Source: DATLGB01 sp038318085
GTDB lineage: Bacteria; Actinomycetota; Thermoleophilia; Solirubrobacterales; Solirubrobacteraceae
Length of the DNA stretch: 15,260 nt
Direction of reading: 5' to 3'
NCBI GenBank assembly: GCA_038318085.1
Contig: JBBQBV010000086.1
Span: forward strand, 1-15,260
Shown here: one piece after another, positions 4,767-13,977 of the stretch
How positions within the stretch are numbered: position 1 is the first letter of the stretch
Layout of the letters: each line of letters starts with the position of its first letter
Position numbers and translations under genes: made by a program
Notes under the pieces: model-generated
The model's database searches: none
What the model saw: the letters and a program-made list of their open reading frames with translations, nothing else
What the model was told of the DNA's origin: nothing

Positions 4767-7453
4767 GCGTGCACAATCTCTCGCGGCTGTTCGCCCCGGA
4801 GCGGATCGCGGTGATCGGAGCGAGCTCCGACCCCGGCAGCGTCGGCGGGGTGGTGCTGGAGAACCTCACGAGCGGCTCCTTCGCCGGGACCGTGCACCCC
4901 GTCAGCGACCGCCACGCGGCGGCACGTGGTATCCCGGCGGTCGCGTCGGTCTCCGAGCTCCCGAAGCCGCCGGACGTCGCGATCGTCTGCACGCCGGCGG
5001 CGACGGTCCCCGGCCTGGTGCGTGAGTGCGGCGAGGCGGGCGCCGCGGGCGTCGTCGTGGTCTCCGCCGGGTTCTCCGAGCGAGGTGCGGCGGGTGCCGA
5101 GCTCGAGCGCGAGCTGCGCGAGGTCGCCGCCGGCTTCCGGGGCCTGCGGGTGCTCGGGCCCAACTGCCTGGGCTTCCTGAACCCGGGCCTGGGCCTCAAC
5201 GCCAGCTTCGCTCGCGCCCGCCCGCGCCCCGGCCGCGTCGCCCTCGTGTCCCAGTCGGGAGCGCTCGTGTCCGCGATGCTCGACTGGGCCGAGGAGGAGG
5301 GTGTCGGGTTCTCGGCCGTGATCTCGACGGGCAACATGGTCGACGTCGACTTCGGCGACCTCATAGACCATCTCGCCTCCGATCAGCAGACCCAGGCGCT
5401 GATCCTCTACATGGAGTCGATCACGGACCCCCGGAAGTTCATGTCCGCCGCGCGCGCGTTCGTGCGCAGCAAGCCGATCGTCGCCTACAAGGCGGGGCGC
5501 TTTCCCGCCTCGGCGCAGGCGGCGGCGTCCCACACGGGCGCCCTAGCGGGCGCCGACGACGTCTACGACGCGGCGTTCCGGCGCGCGGGGATCGTGCGGG
5601 TGGACGCCATCGCGGACGTCTTCGACGTCGCGGAGCTGCTCGCCCGGACGCCCCGGACGCCCCGGTCGCGCGGCGCCCGGCTTGCGGTGGTGACCAACGG
5701 CGGGGGGCCCGGCGTGATGGCGGCCGACGCCCTGCTCGCACGCGGCGGCGAGCTGGCGTCGCTCGACGCCGAGACGCTCACCCGCCTGGATGCCGCGCTG
5801 CCTGCGCAGTGGTCGCACGGCAACCCGGTCGACCTGCTCGGCGACGCGGACGGGCCCCGCTACGCCGCCGCGCTGGAGACCGTGCTCGCCGACCGCGGCG
5901 CCGACGCCGTGTTGATCGTGCTCACGCCCCAGGCGATGACCGATCCCGGCGCGGTCGCCGACACCGTCGCCCAGACGGCCGCCGAGGCGCGCAAGCCCGT
6001 GCTGGCGGCATGGATGGGCGGGCCGGCCGTTCGCGAGGGTCGTGCCGGCCTCGAGGCCTCGGGCGTCCCAGCCTACGACACGCCCGAGCGCGCCGTCCGC
6101 GCGTTCATGGACCTCGTCGAGCACGGCCGCCTCCAGGGTGTGCTGCACGAGACGCCCCGCTCGCTCCCCGTCCGCTTCGCGCTCGACCGCCCGCGCATGC
6201 GTGACCTCCTCTCGGGCCTCGTCCTCCAGGAGCCCGGCACGCTGACCGAGGTGCAGTCCAAGGCGCTGCTGGAGGCCTACGGCATCCCGGTGACGCGCCC
6301 GCTGGTCGCCCGCTCCCCCGACGAGGCGGTCGCCGCGGCCGAGCGAGTCGGCTATCCCGTCGTCCTCAAGGTCGACTCCCGCGACGTGTCGCACAAGACC
6401 GACGCGGGCGGCGTCGCGACGGGCCTGCTGCGCGCCCGGCAGGTGCGCTCGGCCTTCGCGGCGATCGAACGCTCCGTCGCCGCGTACCACCCCGAGGCGC
6501 GGATTGACGGCGTGACGGTCCAGCCCATGGCGACCGGGCCCGGACAGGAGCTCATCGTGGGCGCACGCCGCGACCCCGTCCTCGGCGCGGTGATCCTCGT
6601 AGGCGCGGGGGGCACGGCGGCGGAGCTGCTCGCCGACACCGCGCTCGAGCTTCCGCCGCTCAACGAGCGCCTCGCGCGCAGGATGCTCGAGAGCTTGCGC
6701 GTCTGGCCCCTGCTACAGGGCTACCGCGGTCGTCCGGGCGCCGACCTCGACGCGCTCCTCGAGGCCCTCATGCGCTTCTCCTACCTGATCGCCGACTGCC
6801 CGGAGATCGCCGAGGTCGACGTCAACCCTCTGCTGGCGGGTCCCGACGGCGTCCTGGCGCTCGACGCGCGCGTGGTCCTCGAGCCCGGGAGCGCGGCGCA
6901 CGCCCCGCTCCCGTACTGGCACCTGGCCATCAGGCCCTACCCCGAGGAACTGACCACGACGGCGGCGCTGTCCGGCGGCACGCCCGTCACGCTGCGCCCG
7001 ATCAAGGCCGAGGACGAGCCCCTCTGGCGCGAGATGCTGGCCGCCTGCTCGGAGGAGTCGCGCCGCGCCCGCTTCCGCGGTGCGGTGCGCATCACCCACG
7101 AGATGGCCGCCCGCTTCTGCTTCATCGACTATGACCGCGAGATGGCGGTCGTGGCCGAGCTCGTGGAGGAAGGCCGGGCCCGCCTGGTCGGCGTGGGCCG
7201 GTTCGTCGCCGACGCCGAGCGCGATGAGGCCGAGTACGCGGTGCTGATCGCCGACCCATGGCAGGGCCTGGGGCTCTCGGGCCTACTAACCGACCGTTGC
7301 CTAGAGATCGCGCGCTCCTGGGGAGTGCGACACGTGTGGGGCGAGACGGAAGCCGAGAACCGGCGGATGCTCGCAGTCTTCCGTCGCCACGGGTTCGCGC
7401 TGCGCAGCCAGCCACACGAAGGCGTCGTGTACGCGACCCTCGATCTCTCCTAG
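4763..7453 (+). CDS. NDP-forming acyl-CoA synthetase fused to GNAT acetyltransferase (Pat/PatZ-like)
   Basis: 896 aa. In order: CoA-binding Rossmann domain (about 8-130, IAVIGASSDPGSVGG); CoA-ligase domains (about 155-460, with GRVALVSQSGALVSAMLDWA and ASHTGALAGADDVYDAAFRRAG); ATP-grasp domain (about 490-705, VVLKVDSRDVSHKTDAGGV, EVDVNPLL); GNAT domain (about 742-890), with acetyl-CoA loop WQGLGLSGLL at 833-842. This order and length match PatZ/YfiQ lysine acetyltransferases (about 890 aa), which silence enzymes such as acetyl-CoA synthetase. Unlike what is described for Pat enzymes, the synthetase-type histidines look intact: His257 in SHTGALAG and His544 in SHKTDAGG. It may therefore also make acyl-CoA and ATP from acyl-phosphate chemistry. 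The ATG overlaps the end of the truncated ATPase frame (ATGA), with no ribosome binding site of its own. There is no cNMP-binding domain. Confidence 0.9.
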   Translation: MSVHNLSRLFAPERIAVIGASSDPGSVGGVVLENLTSGSFAGTVHPVSDRHAAARGIPAVASVSELPKPPDVAIVCTPAATVPGLVRECGEAGAAGVVVVSAGFSERGAAGAELERELREVAAGFRGLRVLGPNCLGFLNPGLGLNASFARARPRPGRVALVSQSGALVSAMLDWAEEEGVGFSAVISTGNMVDVDFGDLIDHLASDQQTQALILYMESITDPRKFMSAARAFVRSKPIVAYKAGRFPASAQAAASHTGALAGADDVYDAAFRRAGIVRVDAIADVFDVAELLARTPRTPRSRGARLAVVTNGGGPGVMAADALLARGGELASLDAETLTRLDAALPAQWSHGNPVDLLGDADGPRYAAALETVLADRGADAVLIVLTPQAMTDPGAVADTVAQTAAEARKPVLAAWMGGPAVREGRAGLEASGVPAYDTPERAVRAFMDLVEHGRLQGVLHETPRSLPVRFALDRPRMRDLLSGLVLQEPGTLTEVQSKALLEAYGIPVTRPLVARSPDEAVAAAERVGYPVVLKVDSRDVSHKTDAGGVATGLLRARQVRSAFAAIERSVAAYHPEARIDGVTVQPMATGPGQELIVGARRDPVLGAVILVGAGGTAAELLADTALELPPLNERLARRMLESLRVWPLLQGYRGRPGADLDALLEALMRFSYLIADCPEIAEVDVNPLLAGPDGVLALDARVVLEPGSAAHAPLPYWHLAIRPYPEELTTTAALSGGTPVTLRPIKAEDEPLWREMLAACSEESRRARFRGAVRITHEMAARFCFIDYDREMAVVAELVEEGRARLVGVGRFVADAERDEAEYAVLIADPWQGLGLSGLLTDRCLEIARSWGVRHVWGETEAENRRMLAVFRRHGFALRSQPHEGVVYATLDLS

Positions 7454-7462
7454 CTTGTCGCG

Positions 7463-7626
7463 ATGCGCCTGCACGTCAGTCTCGATGACTTGATCTCGTC
7501 CGGCAGCTCAATCGGCGTGTAAGCCGCCGCCGTCGCAGCGCCTTGATCTCCGAGGCGCTTCGCCGAGCGCTGAATGATGATCGGCGCTGGCAGGGCATCT
7601 CGACCGGGCCATCACGCGGAGGGTAG
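7463..7626 (+). pseudogene. decayed ribbon-helix-helix (VapB-like) antitoxin gene
   Basis: From ATG 7463 the frame reads MRLHVSLDDLI, the typical opening of a small ribbon-helix-helix antitoxin, but meets TAA at 7520-7522. In another frame, 7537-7626, follows SALISEALRRALNDDRRW and then TAG. The second piece matches the central helix and following segment of such antitoxins, where intact relatives read roughly 'x-S-x-LIxEALRRAL-x-x-E-RRW'. The middle of the fold is missing and the frame changes, so the gene is broken. No PIN-domain toxin is visible on either side. It lies in the spacer between the Pat-like gene and the convergent ZIP transporter. The resemblance is from pattern memory and the pieces are short. 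Confidence 0.5.
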
Positions 7627-7685
7627 AAGAACCGCACCGCGAACGCCTCAACCTACGGTCCCTGCATCGCAGCGCCGCCGGCGGC

Positions 7686-8432
7686 TCACACCCCGAGGGC
7701 TGCGCTGAGCGCGAGCAGCAGCGCCGCGCCCGCCGCGGCCCCCGGCGCCGCCGCTCGCCATCCGGTTCGGGTGAAGGCCTGGGGCACGAGCTCGAAGACC
7801 ACCAGCGCCAGCATGGCGCCGGCCGCGAACGCGAACGAGAAGGGAAGCAGGCTGGTCACCTGGTCCACCACCAGGTAGGCGAGCACCGCGCCGAAGGGCT
7901 GCGGCACGCTGGTCAGCACCGCAACCCAGAACTGACGGACGCGGCTGTCCCCCGCCGCCTCCATCGGGATCGCCATGGCGGTTCCCTCGGGCACGTTCTG
8001 CGCCGCGATAGCCACGATCACGAACAGGCCAAGGCCCGCGGTGCTCGACGCGTACGCGGTGCCGATGGCCAGTCCCTCGGGCAGGCTGTGGACCAGCAAC
8101 ACGAGGAACACGAGCAGCGACCTCCGGCGATCGGCGGCCACCAGCCCGCGCGCGTCCCCGCGGCGCCGGGCGAGCAGTCGACGGCTGAGGAACAGAAAGG
8201 CGAGGCCCGCGGCCAACCCGGCGACGACGGTGGCCGCCGAGCCCTCGCCGAACGCGGGAAGCAGCAGCCCGACGACCGAGGCGACGCCCATCGAGCCCGC
8301 GGCGAAGCCCCACAGCGCCGGCCCCAGCGCAGCGGCGCGACCGCCCAGCAGGAAGACCGGCACCGCGCCCAGGCCGGTGGCCAGCGCGGTGCCGCTACCG
8401 GCGAGCAGGAGGCCGACGAGCTCCCCGGTCAC
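7686..8432 (-). CDS. ZIP-family divalent metal transporter
   Basis: 248 aa with about eight hydrophobic helices and a short Arg-rich loop between helices 3 and 4 (84-105). The two ZIP signatures are present: HSLPEGLAIG at 115-124 and QNVPEGTAMAIP at 145-156. These form the binuclear metal site; the second usually starts with His, and here Gln145 replaces it. Glu214 in the GAMLALVVFELVP helix is also conserved. ZIP proteins bring Zn, Mn, Fe or similar ions into the cytoplasm. GTG 8430-8432 is the furthest possible start (an in-frame TGA lies just upstream) and has no ribosome binding site. Fifteen bases upstream ends a 24-codon frame with a very strong one, so coupled translation is likely. 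Which metal is carried cannot be read from the sequence. Confidence 0.9.
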   Translation of the reverse strand: MTGELVGLLLAGSGTALATGLGAVPVFLLGGRAAALGPALWGFAAGSMGVASVVGLLLPAFGEGSAATVVAGLAAGLAFLFLSRRLLARRRGDARGLVAADRRRSLLVFLVLLVHSLPEGLAIGTAYASSTAGLGLFVIVAIAAQNVPEGTAMAIPMEAAGDSRVRQFWVAVLTSVPQPFGAVLAYLVVDQVTSLLPFSFAFAAGAMLALVVFELVPQAFTRTGWRAAAPGAAAGAALLLALSAALGV

Positions 8433-8447
8433 GATCGGGGGAACCCG

Positions 8448-8522
8448 TCAGGGTCCTGCGGTCGTACGCGCGTCGCGCTCGTCGGAGACATCGTAGGTGG
8501 GAAGGAACTCATCGACCAGCAT
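8448..8522 (-). CDS. 24-codon ORF upstream of the ZIP gene: leader peptide or N-terminal stub of a lost gene
   Basis: ATG 8520-8522 is preceded by AGGGGAGG five bases upstream, the strongest ribosome binding site in the neighbourhood. The frame encodes MLVDEFLPTYDVSDERDA and a few more residues, then stops at TGA 8448-8450, 15 bases before the ZIP GTG. The opening resembles the N-terminus of uncharacterised actinobacterial proteins beginning roughly (M)xDEFLPxYDVxERH, so this may be what remains of such a gene after deletion. It would still supply the promoter and ribosome entry for the transporter. It could instead be a real short leader. Family resemblance is from memory. Confidence 0.45.
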   Translation of the reverse strand: MLVDEFLPTYDVSDERDARTTAGP

Positions 8523-8552
8523 GACGCCTCCCCTGGGCGGCCACCCGGCCCT

Positions 8553-8582
8553 GTACGGGTTCGCTTCGCCCTACACCCGTAC
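8553..8582 (-). terminator. 8-bp inverted repeat after the CBS gene, possible terminator
   Basis: GTACGGGT (8553-8560) and ACCCGTAC (8575-8582) are perfect complements with a 14-base loop. The structure begins about 29 bases after the stop of the minus-strand CBS gene (8611) and lies before the stub ORF at 8522. No run of U follows, so a classical intrinsic terminator is not shown. Confidence 0.3.
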
Positions 8583-8610
8583 GACCCGGACGCCGGCGCC
8601 GCGAACTACG

Positions 8611-9060
8611 CTACGCCTCGCCCCACGCCATGACTCCGGCGATGTCGAGCGTCGAGAGCACGCCGGCGGGACGGCCGTCCTCGGCGCCGACCACGATGAG
8701 GTGCTCCACCTGGTGCTCGATCATCAGCTGCGCTGCTCGGTCGAGCGGATCGTTCGTGCTCACCGTTACCGGCTCGGTCGCGGCGAGCTCACCGGCGGTG
8801 AGCTCCTCGAACGCGTCGACGGCAGCGCCGACGAGGTCAAGCCCGGAGATCAGGGCCCATGTCGGCGGCGCGCCGTGTTCGGTGATACTCGTGACGACCA
8901 GGCAGTGGATGTGCTTGGTCGAGACGATGTGCGCCACCTCGCGCAGCGGCGTCTCGGGCGAGCAGCTGATTACACCCGGGTGCATTGCGTCCTTGACGCG
9001 TGCGTGCGCTATTCGCGGCAGGCGAAAGCTGCCGGGTGCCGGACCGTGACACGTGTTCAT
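8611..9060 (-). CDS. two-CBS-domain protein
   Basis: 149 aa, almost entirely a CBS pair: CBS1 at about 24-81 (VKDAMHPGVISCSPETPLREVAHIV...LISGLDLVGAA) and CBS2 at about 88-146 (EPVTVSTNDPLDRAAQLM...GRPAGVLSTLDIAGVM). Such pairs bind AMP, ATP or related ligands and work as sensors or partners of other proteins. ATG 9058-9060 is supported by AAAGGAAG a few bases upstream. CBS2 closely matches the CBS motif at the left end of the window, so the two genes are probably paralogues. It lies 128 bases downstream of the small helical gene at 9189 on the same strand. Confidence 0.88.
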   Translation of the reverse strand: MNTCHGPAPGSFRLPRIAHARVKDAMHPGVISCSPETPLREVAHIVSTKHIHCLVVTSITEHGAPPTWALISGLDLVGAAVDAFEELTAGELAATEPVTVSTNDPLDRAAQLMIEHQVEHLIVVGAEDGRPAGVLSTLDIAGVMAWGEA

Positions 9061-9188
9061 GGCTTCCTTTCGATTGCTCGCTCACCGACGCGCGGCTCGG
9101 GCCGATCGCAGAGGCGTCAGCCGTGGGGGGCTTCCGCCGCCCAGATGAGCCACGCGCGCGTCCGGACAGACGAGGACCCCACCCCCGC

Positions 9189-9413
9189 TCACAGGTCCGC
9201 CCGACGCCGATCGACCCGCGCAAGCTCTTGCGAGAACCCGCCGATGGCCTGGCGCAGCGGCGCCGGAATCGGACCATCAGGGGCGCGCGCGTCCGCCAGC
9301 CGATGGAGGGCCGCAATCACGAACTCGATGCGGCGAGCCCGGTGCTCGAGACGCCGCCGCTCGAGCTCTAGGCCGATGCCGCGCGGCGCCACGGTCGGGG
9401 TCTGCAAGGCCAT
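9189..9413 (-). CDS. small charged helical protein, function unknown
   Basis: 74 aa from ATG 9411-9413, preceded by AAAAGG. ATG 9426-9428 would add five residues (MIKGL), and a still longer frame to 9626 looks like read-through of non-coding DNA. The protein is mostly two charged helices: LELERRRLEHRARRIEFVIAALHRLADA (about 15-42) and LRQAIGGFSQELARVDRRR (about 53-71), separated by a Pro-rich turn. There is no membrane segment or recognised domain. Its codon pattern and strand agree with the CBS gene downstream, but the family is unknown and it might not be a gene. Confidence 0.45.
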   Translation of the reverse strand: MALQTPTVAPRGIGLELERRRLEHRARRIEFVIAALHRLADARAPDGPIPAPLRQAIGGFSQELARVDRRRADL

Positions 9414-9421
9414 GAGGCCTT
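9406..9421 (-). promoter_or_regulatory. hairpin covering the ribosome binding site and start of the small helical gene
   Basis: On the minus strand AAGGCC (9421-9416) pairs with GGCCTT (9411-9406) around a four-base loop. The 5' arm contains the AAGG ribosome binding site and the ATG sits at the loop/3' arm. If the start at 9413 is right, this fold would hinder initiation. On the plus strand the same hairpin is followed by TTT, so a weak terminator is the alternative reading. Confidence 0.3.
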
Positions 9422-9428
9422 TTATCAT

Positions 9429-9649
9429 TCCGGCTAAACACCGCACATCCGTACTCTCCCGCACGCCCACTCCAGGAGAAGCACGCACCCGAACTGCGCG
9501 CCTCCGCTCCGTGAGGTCGGCGCACTGCTCTCGACGCGCAGGATGAGACCTTGCGGAGAAACCCCGATCTGGCATGCGGACGGGTGCGGATGCTCTGACC
9601 GTCTTCACGGGTGACGATGCCCGCATCGGCGTTGGGCGCGGCGGCGAGC
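9429..9649. other. spacer without a convincing gene
   Basis: This stretch lies between the small helical gene (minus) and the WS/DGAT-like remnant (plus). Frames crossing it on both strands are Arg/Ser/Pro-rich and lack family-like sequence. It should hold the promoter of the 9189-9413 gene, but I see no clear -35/-10 pair. Confidence 0.5.
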
Positions 9650-9778
9650 CCCCGGGACGATCGCGTCGCGCCCCTCGCCGTGGTCAGCTACGACGGACGG
9701 TGTTCTTCGGGCTGGTCGGCGACCGGGCCGCCGGCCTTGCCGCCGTGGGCGAGGGCATCGAGGACGCGCTCGCGGCGC

Positions 9779-12544
<2,766 letters not shown>

Positions 12545-12624
12545 CCGCACCTTCCTCCAGCCATTCCTGGCCGTTCAGCTACTTGTACGTACCCGGATCA
12601 GTTGCCTTTCGTAACGTAGTATCC
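12545..12624. promoter_or_regulatory. divergent spacer between the ATPase and NagB-DUF218 genes
   Basis: About 80 bases must hold the start signals for both genes. It contains the minus-strand GGAGG ribosome binding site of the ATPase (12554-12558 region), a perfect palindrome GTACGTAC at 12585-12592, and no ribosome binding site before the plus-strand GTG at 12625. The palindrome could be an operator, but this is only a pattern. Confidence 0.35.
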
Positions 12625-13923
12625 GTGACGCGCCCCGTGCCACCGTGGGTTTCGCTGCTCGTGCTCGCCGACGAGCAGCGGGTCGGGCGCACCGCGGCCG
12701 AGCTGCTGCTCAACCGCCTCGCGGGCCGGCCGGCAGCCCGGCTGCTGCTCCCGACGGGCCACACGCCGCAGGCGATGTACGCGGCCCTGCGCGACCACGC
12801 CGCCGCCGGCGGGCTCGCCGCCGGCGCGGCAACCGCCTTCCAGCTCGACGAGTACCGCGGGCTGAGCGCCGGGCACCCGCACAGCTACCGCGCCTACCTG
12901 CGCCGCGAGCTGGGACCGCTGGGCCTCGGGACGCGCCACGAGCTCGCCGGCGACGCGCCCGACCCCGCGGCGGAGTGCGCTCGCTACCAGGCGCTGCTCG
13001 ACGAGGCGCCGATCGACGTCGCCGTGCTCGGGCTCGGCCGCGACGGCCACGTCGCCTTCGACGAGCCCGGGTCGCTCGCCGGCTCCGGCGTCCGAGAGGT
13101 GACCCTCCACCACACCACGCGCGCGGACGCGACGCAGGACTTCAGCGGCTTGGAGCGCGTGCCGGAGCGTGCCCTGACCGTCGGTCTGCGTACGCTCCTC
13201 GCCGCCCGCGAGCTGCTCGTGCTGGTCACCGGCGAGGGCAAGGCCCGAGCTCTGCGGCAGATGCTCCAGGACTCGCCCAGCCCTGAATTCCCCGCGTCGC
13301 TGCTGCGCAGTCATCCTCGCCTGACCGTGGTATGCGATCGCGCGGCCGCCGCCCGGCTCCCGCACAACCATCACTGGGACTCAGACCACGTCGCGGTCGT
13401 GCTCGGCCACCGCGAGCCGGGCGTCAGCGCGGAGCACCGCATCTCCTCCGAATCGCTCGAGCGGCTGCACCGCGCCGAGCGTCTGGCCCGCACGGTCCCG
13501 CTCCGCGCGGCCCTCCTCACCGGCTACACCTCGACCGGCGGGCTGTCGGAGGCTGAGCAGATGGACGCCGTGTGGTCGGTCGGCGACATCCCGCGCGTGC
13601 TTGAGGTGGCCGGGCGCAACACCGCAGAGAACGCGACGCGCTCGCTGCCCCTGATCGTCGCGCTCGGCGGGATACGCCGCGTCACCGTCGTGACCTCCGC
13701 CTGGCACCTGCGTGCCCCCTACTTCTTCGCCCCCTACCGCCGCTCAGGTCTCGAGCTTTCCCTGCGCGCGGAGTGGCGAGGCGCAGGCTGGCTCAGACTG
13801 CTCGGCGAGGAGCTCCGGTTGGCACCCGCCGCGCCGGCTGCGCGCAGACACGCGCTCGCGGCGATGCGCCGCCACACGGAGCTGGCGAGATCCGGCCTGG
13901 ATTCGGGACCTCGCTCGAAGTGA
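12625..13923 (+). CDS. fusion of NagB-like glucosamine-6-phosphate deaminase with a DUF218 (YdcF/ElyC-like) domain
   Basis: 432 aa from GTG 12625-12627; TTG 12583 would add 14 residues that do not look conserved. Residues 12-245 are a complete NagB/sugar-isomerase domain: LPTGHTPQAMYAAL (42-55), FQLDEYRGLSAGHPHSYRAYL (72-92, Asp75 as general base), LGLGRDGHVAFDEPGS (135-150) with Asp140, His142 and Glu147 matching the E. coli NagB catalytic set, and LTVGLRTLL. It should convert GlcN-6-P to Fru-6-P and ammonia, or act on a related sugar phosphate. Residues 255-420 are DUF218: VAVVLGHRE, LLTGYTSTGGLSEAEQMDAV, EVAGRNTAENA, RVTVVTSAWHLRAPYFFAPYRR. DUF218 proteins such as SanA/ElyC act in envelope or cell-wall steps, and YdcF binds S-adenosylmethionine. 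Each half is full length and in frame, so the fusion looks real. It has no membrane segment and converges on the M50 gene. Confidence 0.9.
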   Translation: MTRPVPPWVSLLVLADEQRVGRTAAELLLNRLAGRPAARLLLPTGHTPQAMYAALRDHAAAGGLAAGAATAFQLDEYRGLSAGHPHSYRAYLRRELGPLGLGTRHELAGDAPDPAAECARYQALLDEAPIDVAVLGLGRDGHVAFDEPGSLAGSGVREVTLHHTTRADATQDFSGLERVPERALTVGLRTLLAARELLVLVTGEGKARALRQMLQDSPSPEFPASLLRSHPRLTVVCDRAAAARLPHNHHWDSDHVAVVLGHREPGVSAEHRISSESLERLHRAERLARTVPLRAALLTGYTSTGGLSEAEQMDAVWSVGDIPRVLEVAGRNTAENATRSLPLIVALGGIRRVTVVTSAWHLRAPYFFAPYRRSGLELSLRAEWRGAGWLRLLGEELRLAPAAPAARRHALAAMRRHTELARSGLDSGPRSK

Positions 13924-13929
13924 TAGGGC

Positions 13930-13977
13930 GCCGGTGCTCGTCATGCTGGCTTGCTTTAGTGGCTCGAGAGCACCGGC
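13930..13977. terminator. 10-bp perfect inverted repeat between convergent genes
   Basis: GCCGGTGCTC (13930-13939) and GAGCACCGGC (13968-13977) pair perfectly around a 28-base loop. The repeat starts six bases after the stop of the NagB-DUF218 gene and spans the stop codon of the convergent M50 gene (13956-13958). This is a natural place for a bidirectional terminator, but the loop is long and no T-run follows on either strand. Confidence 0.4.

Noticed and set aside
7674..7685. Palindrome GCCGCCGGCGGC after the ZIP stop codon as a terminator
   Set aside because: No loop in the perfect form and no T-run; such GC palindromes are expected by chance in this DNA.
12602..12627. TAACGT as a -10 giving a leaderless NagB-DUF218 transcript at GTG 12625
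   Set aside because: Spacing to the GTG is suitable, but no -35 fits and the -10 match is poor; not strong enough to list as a promoter.
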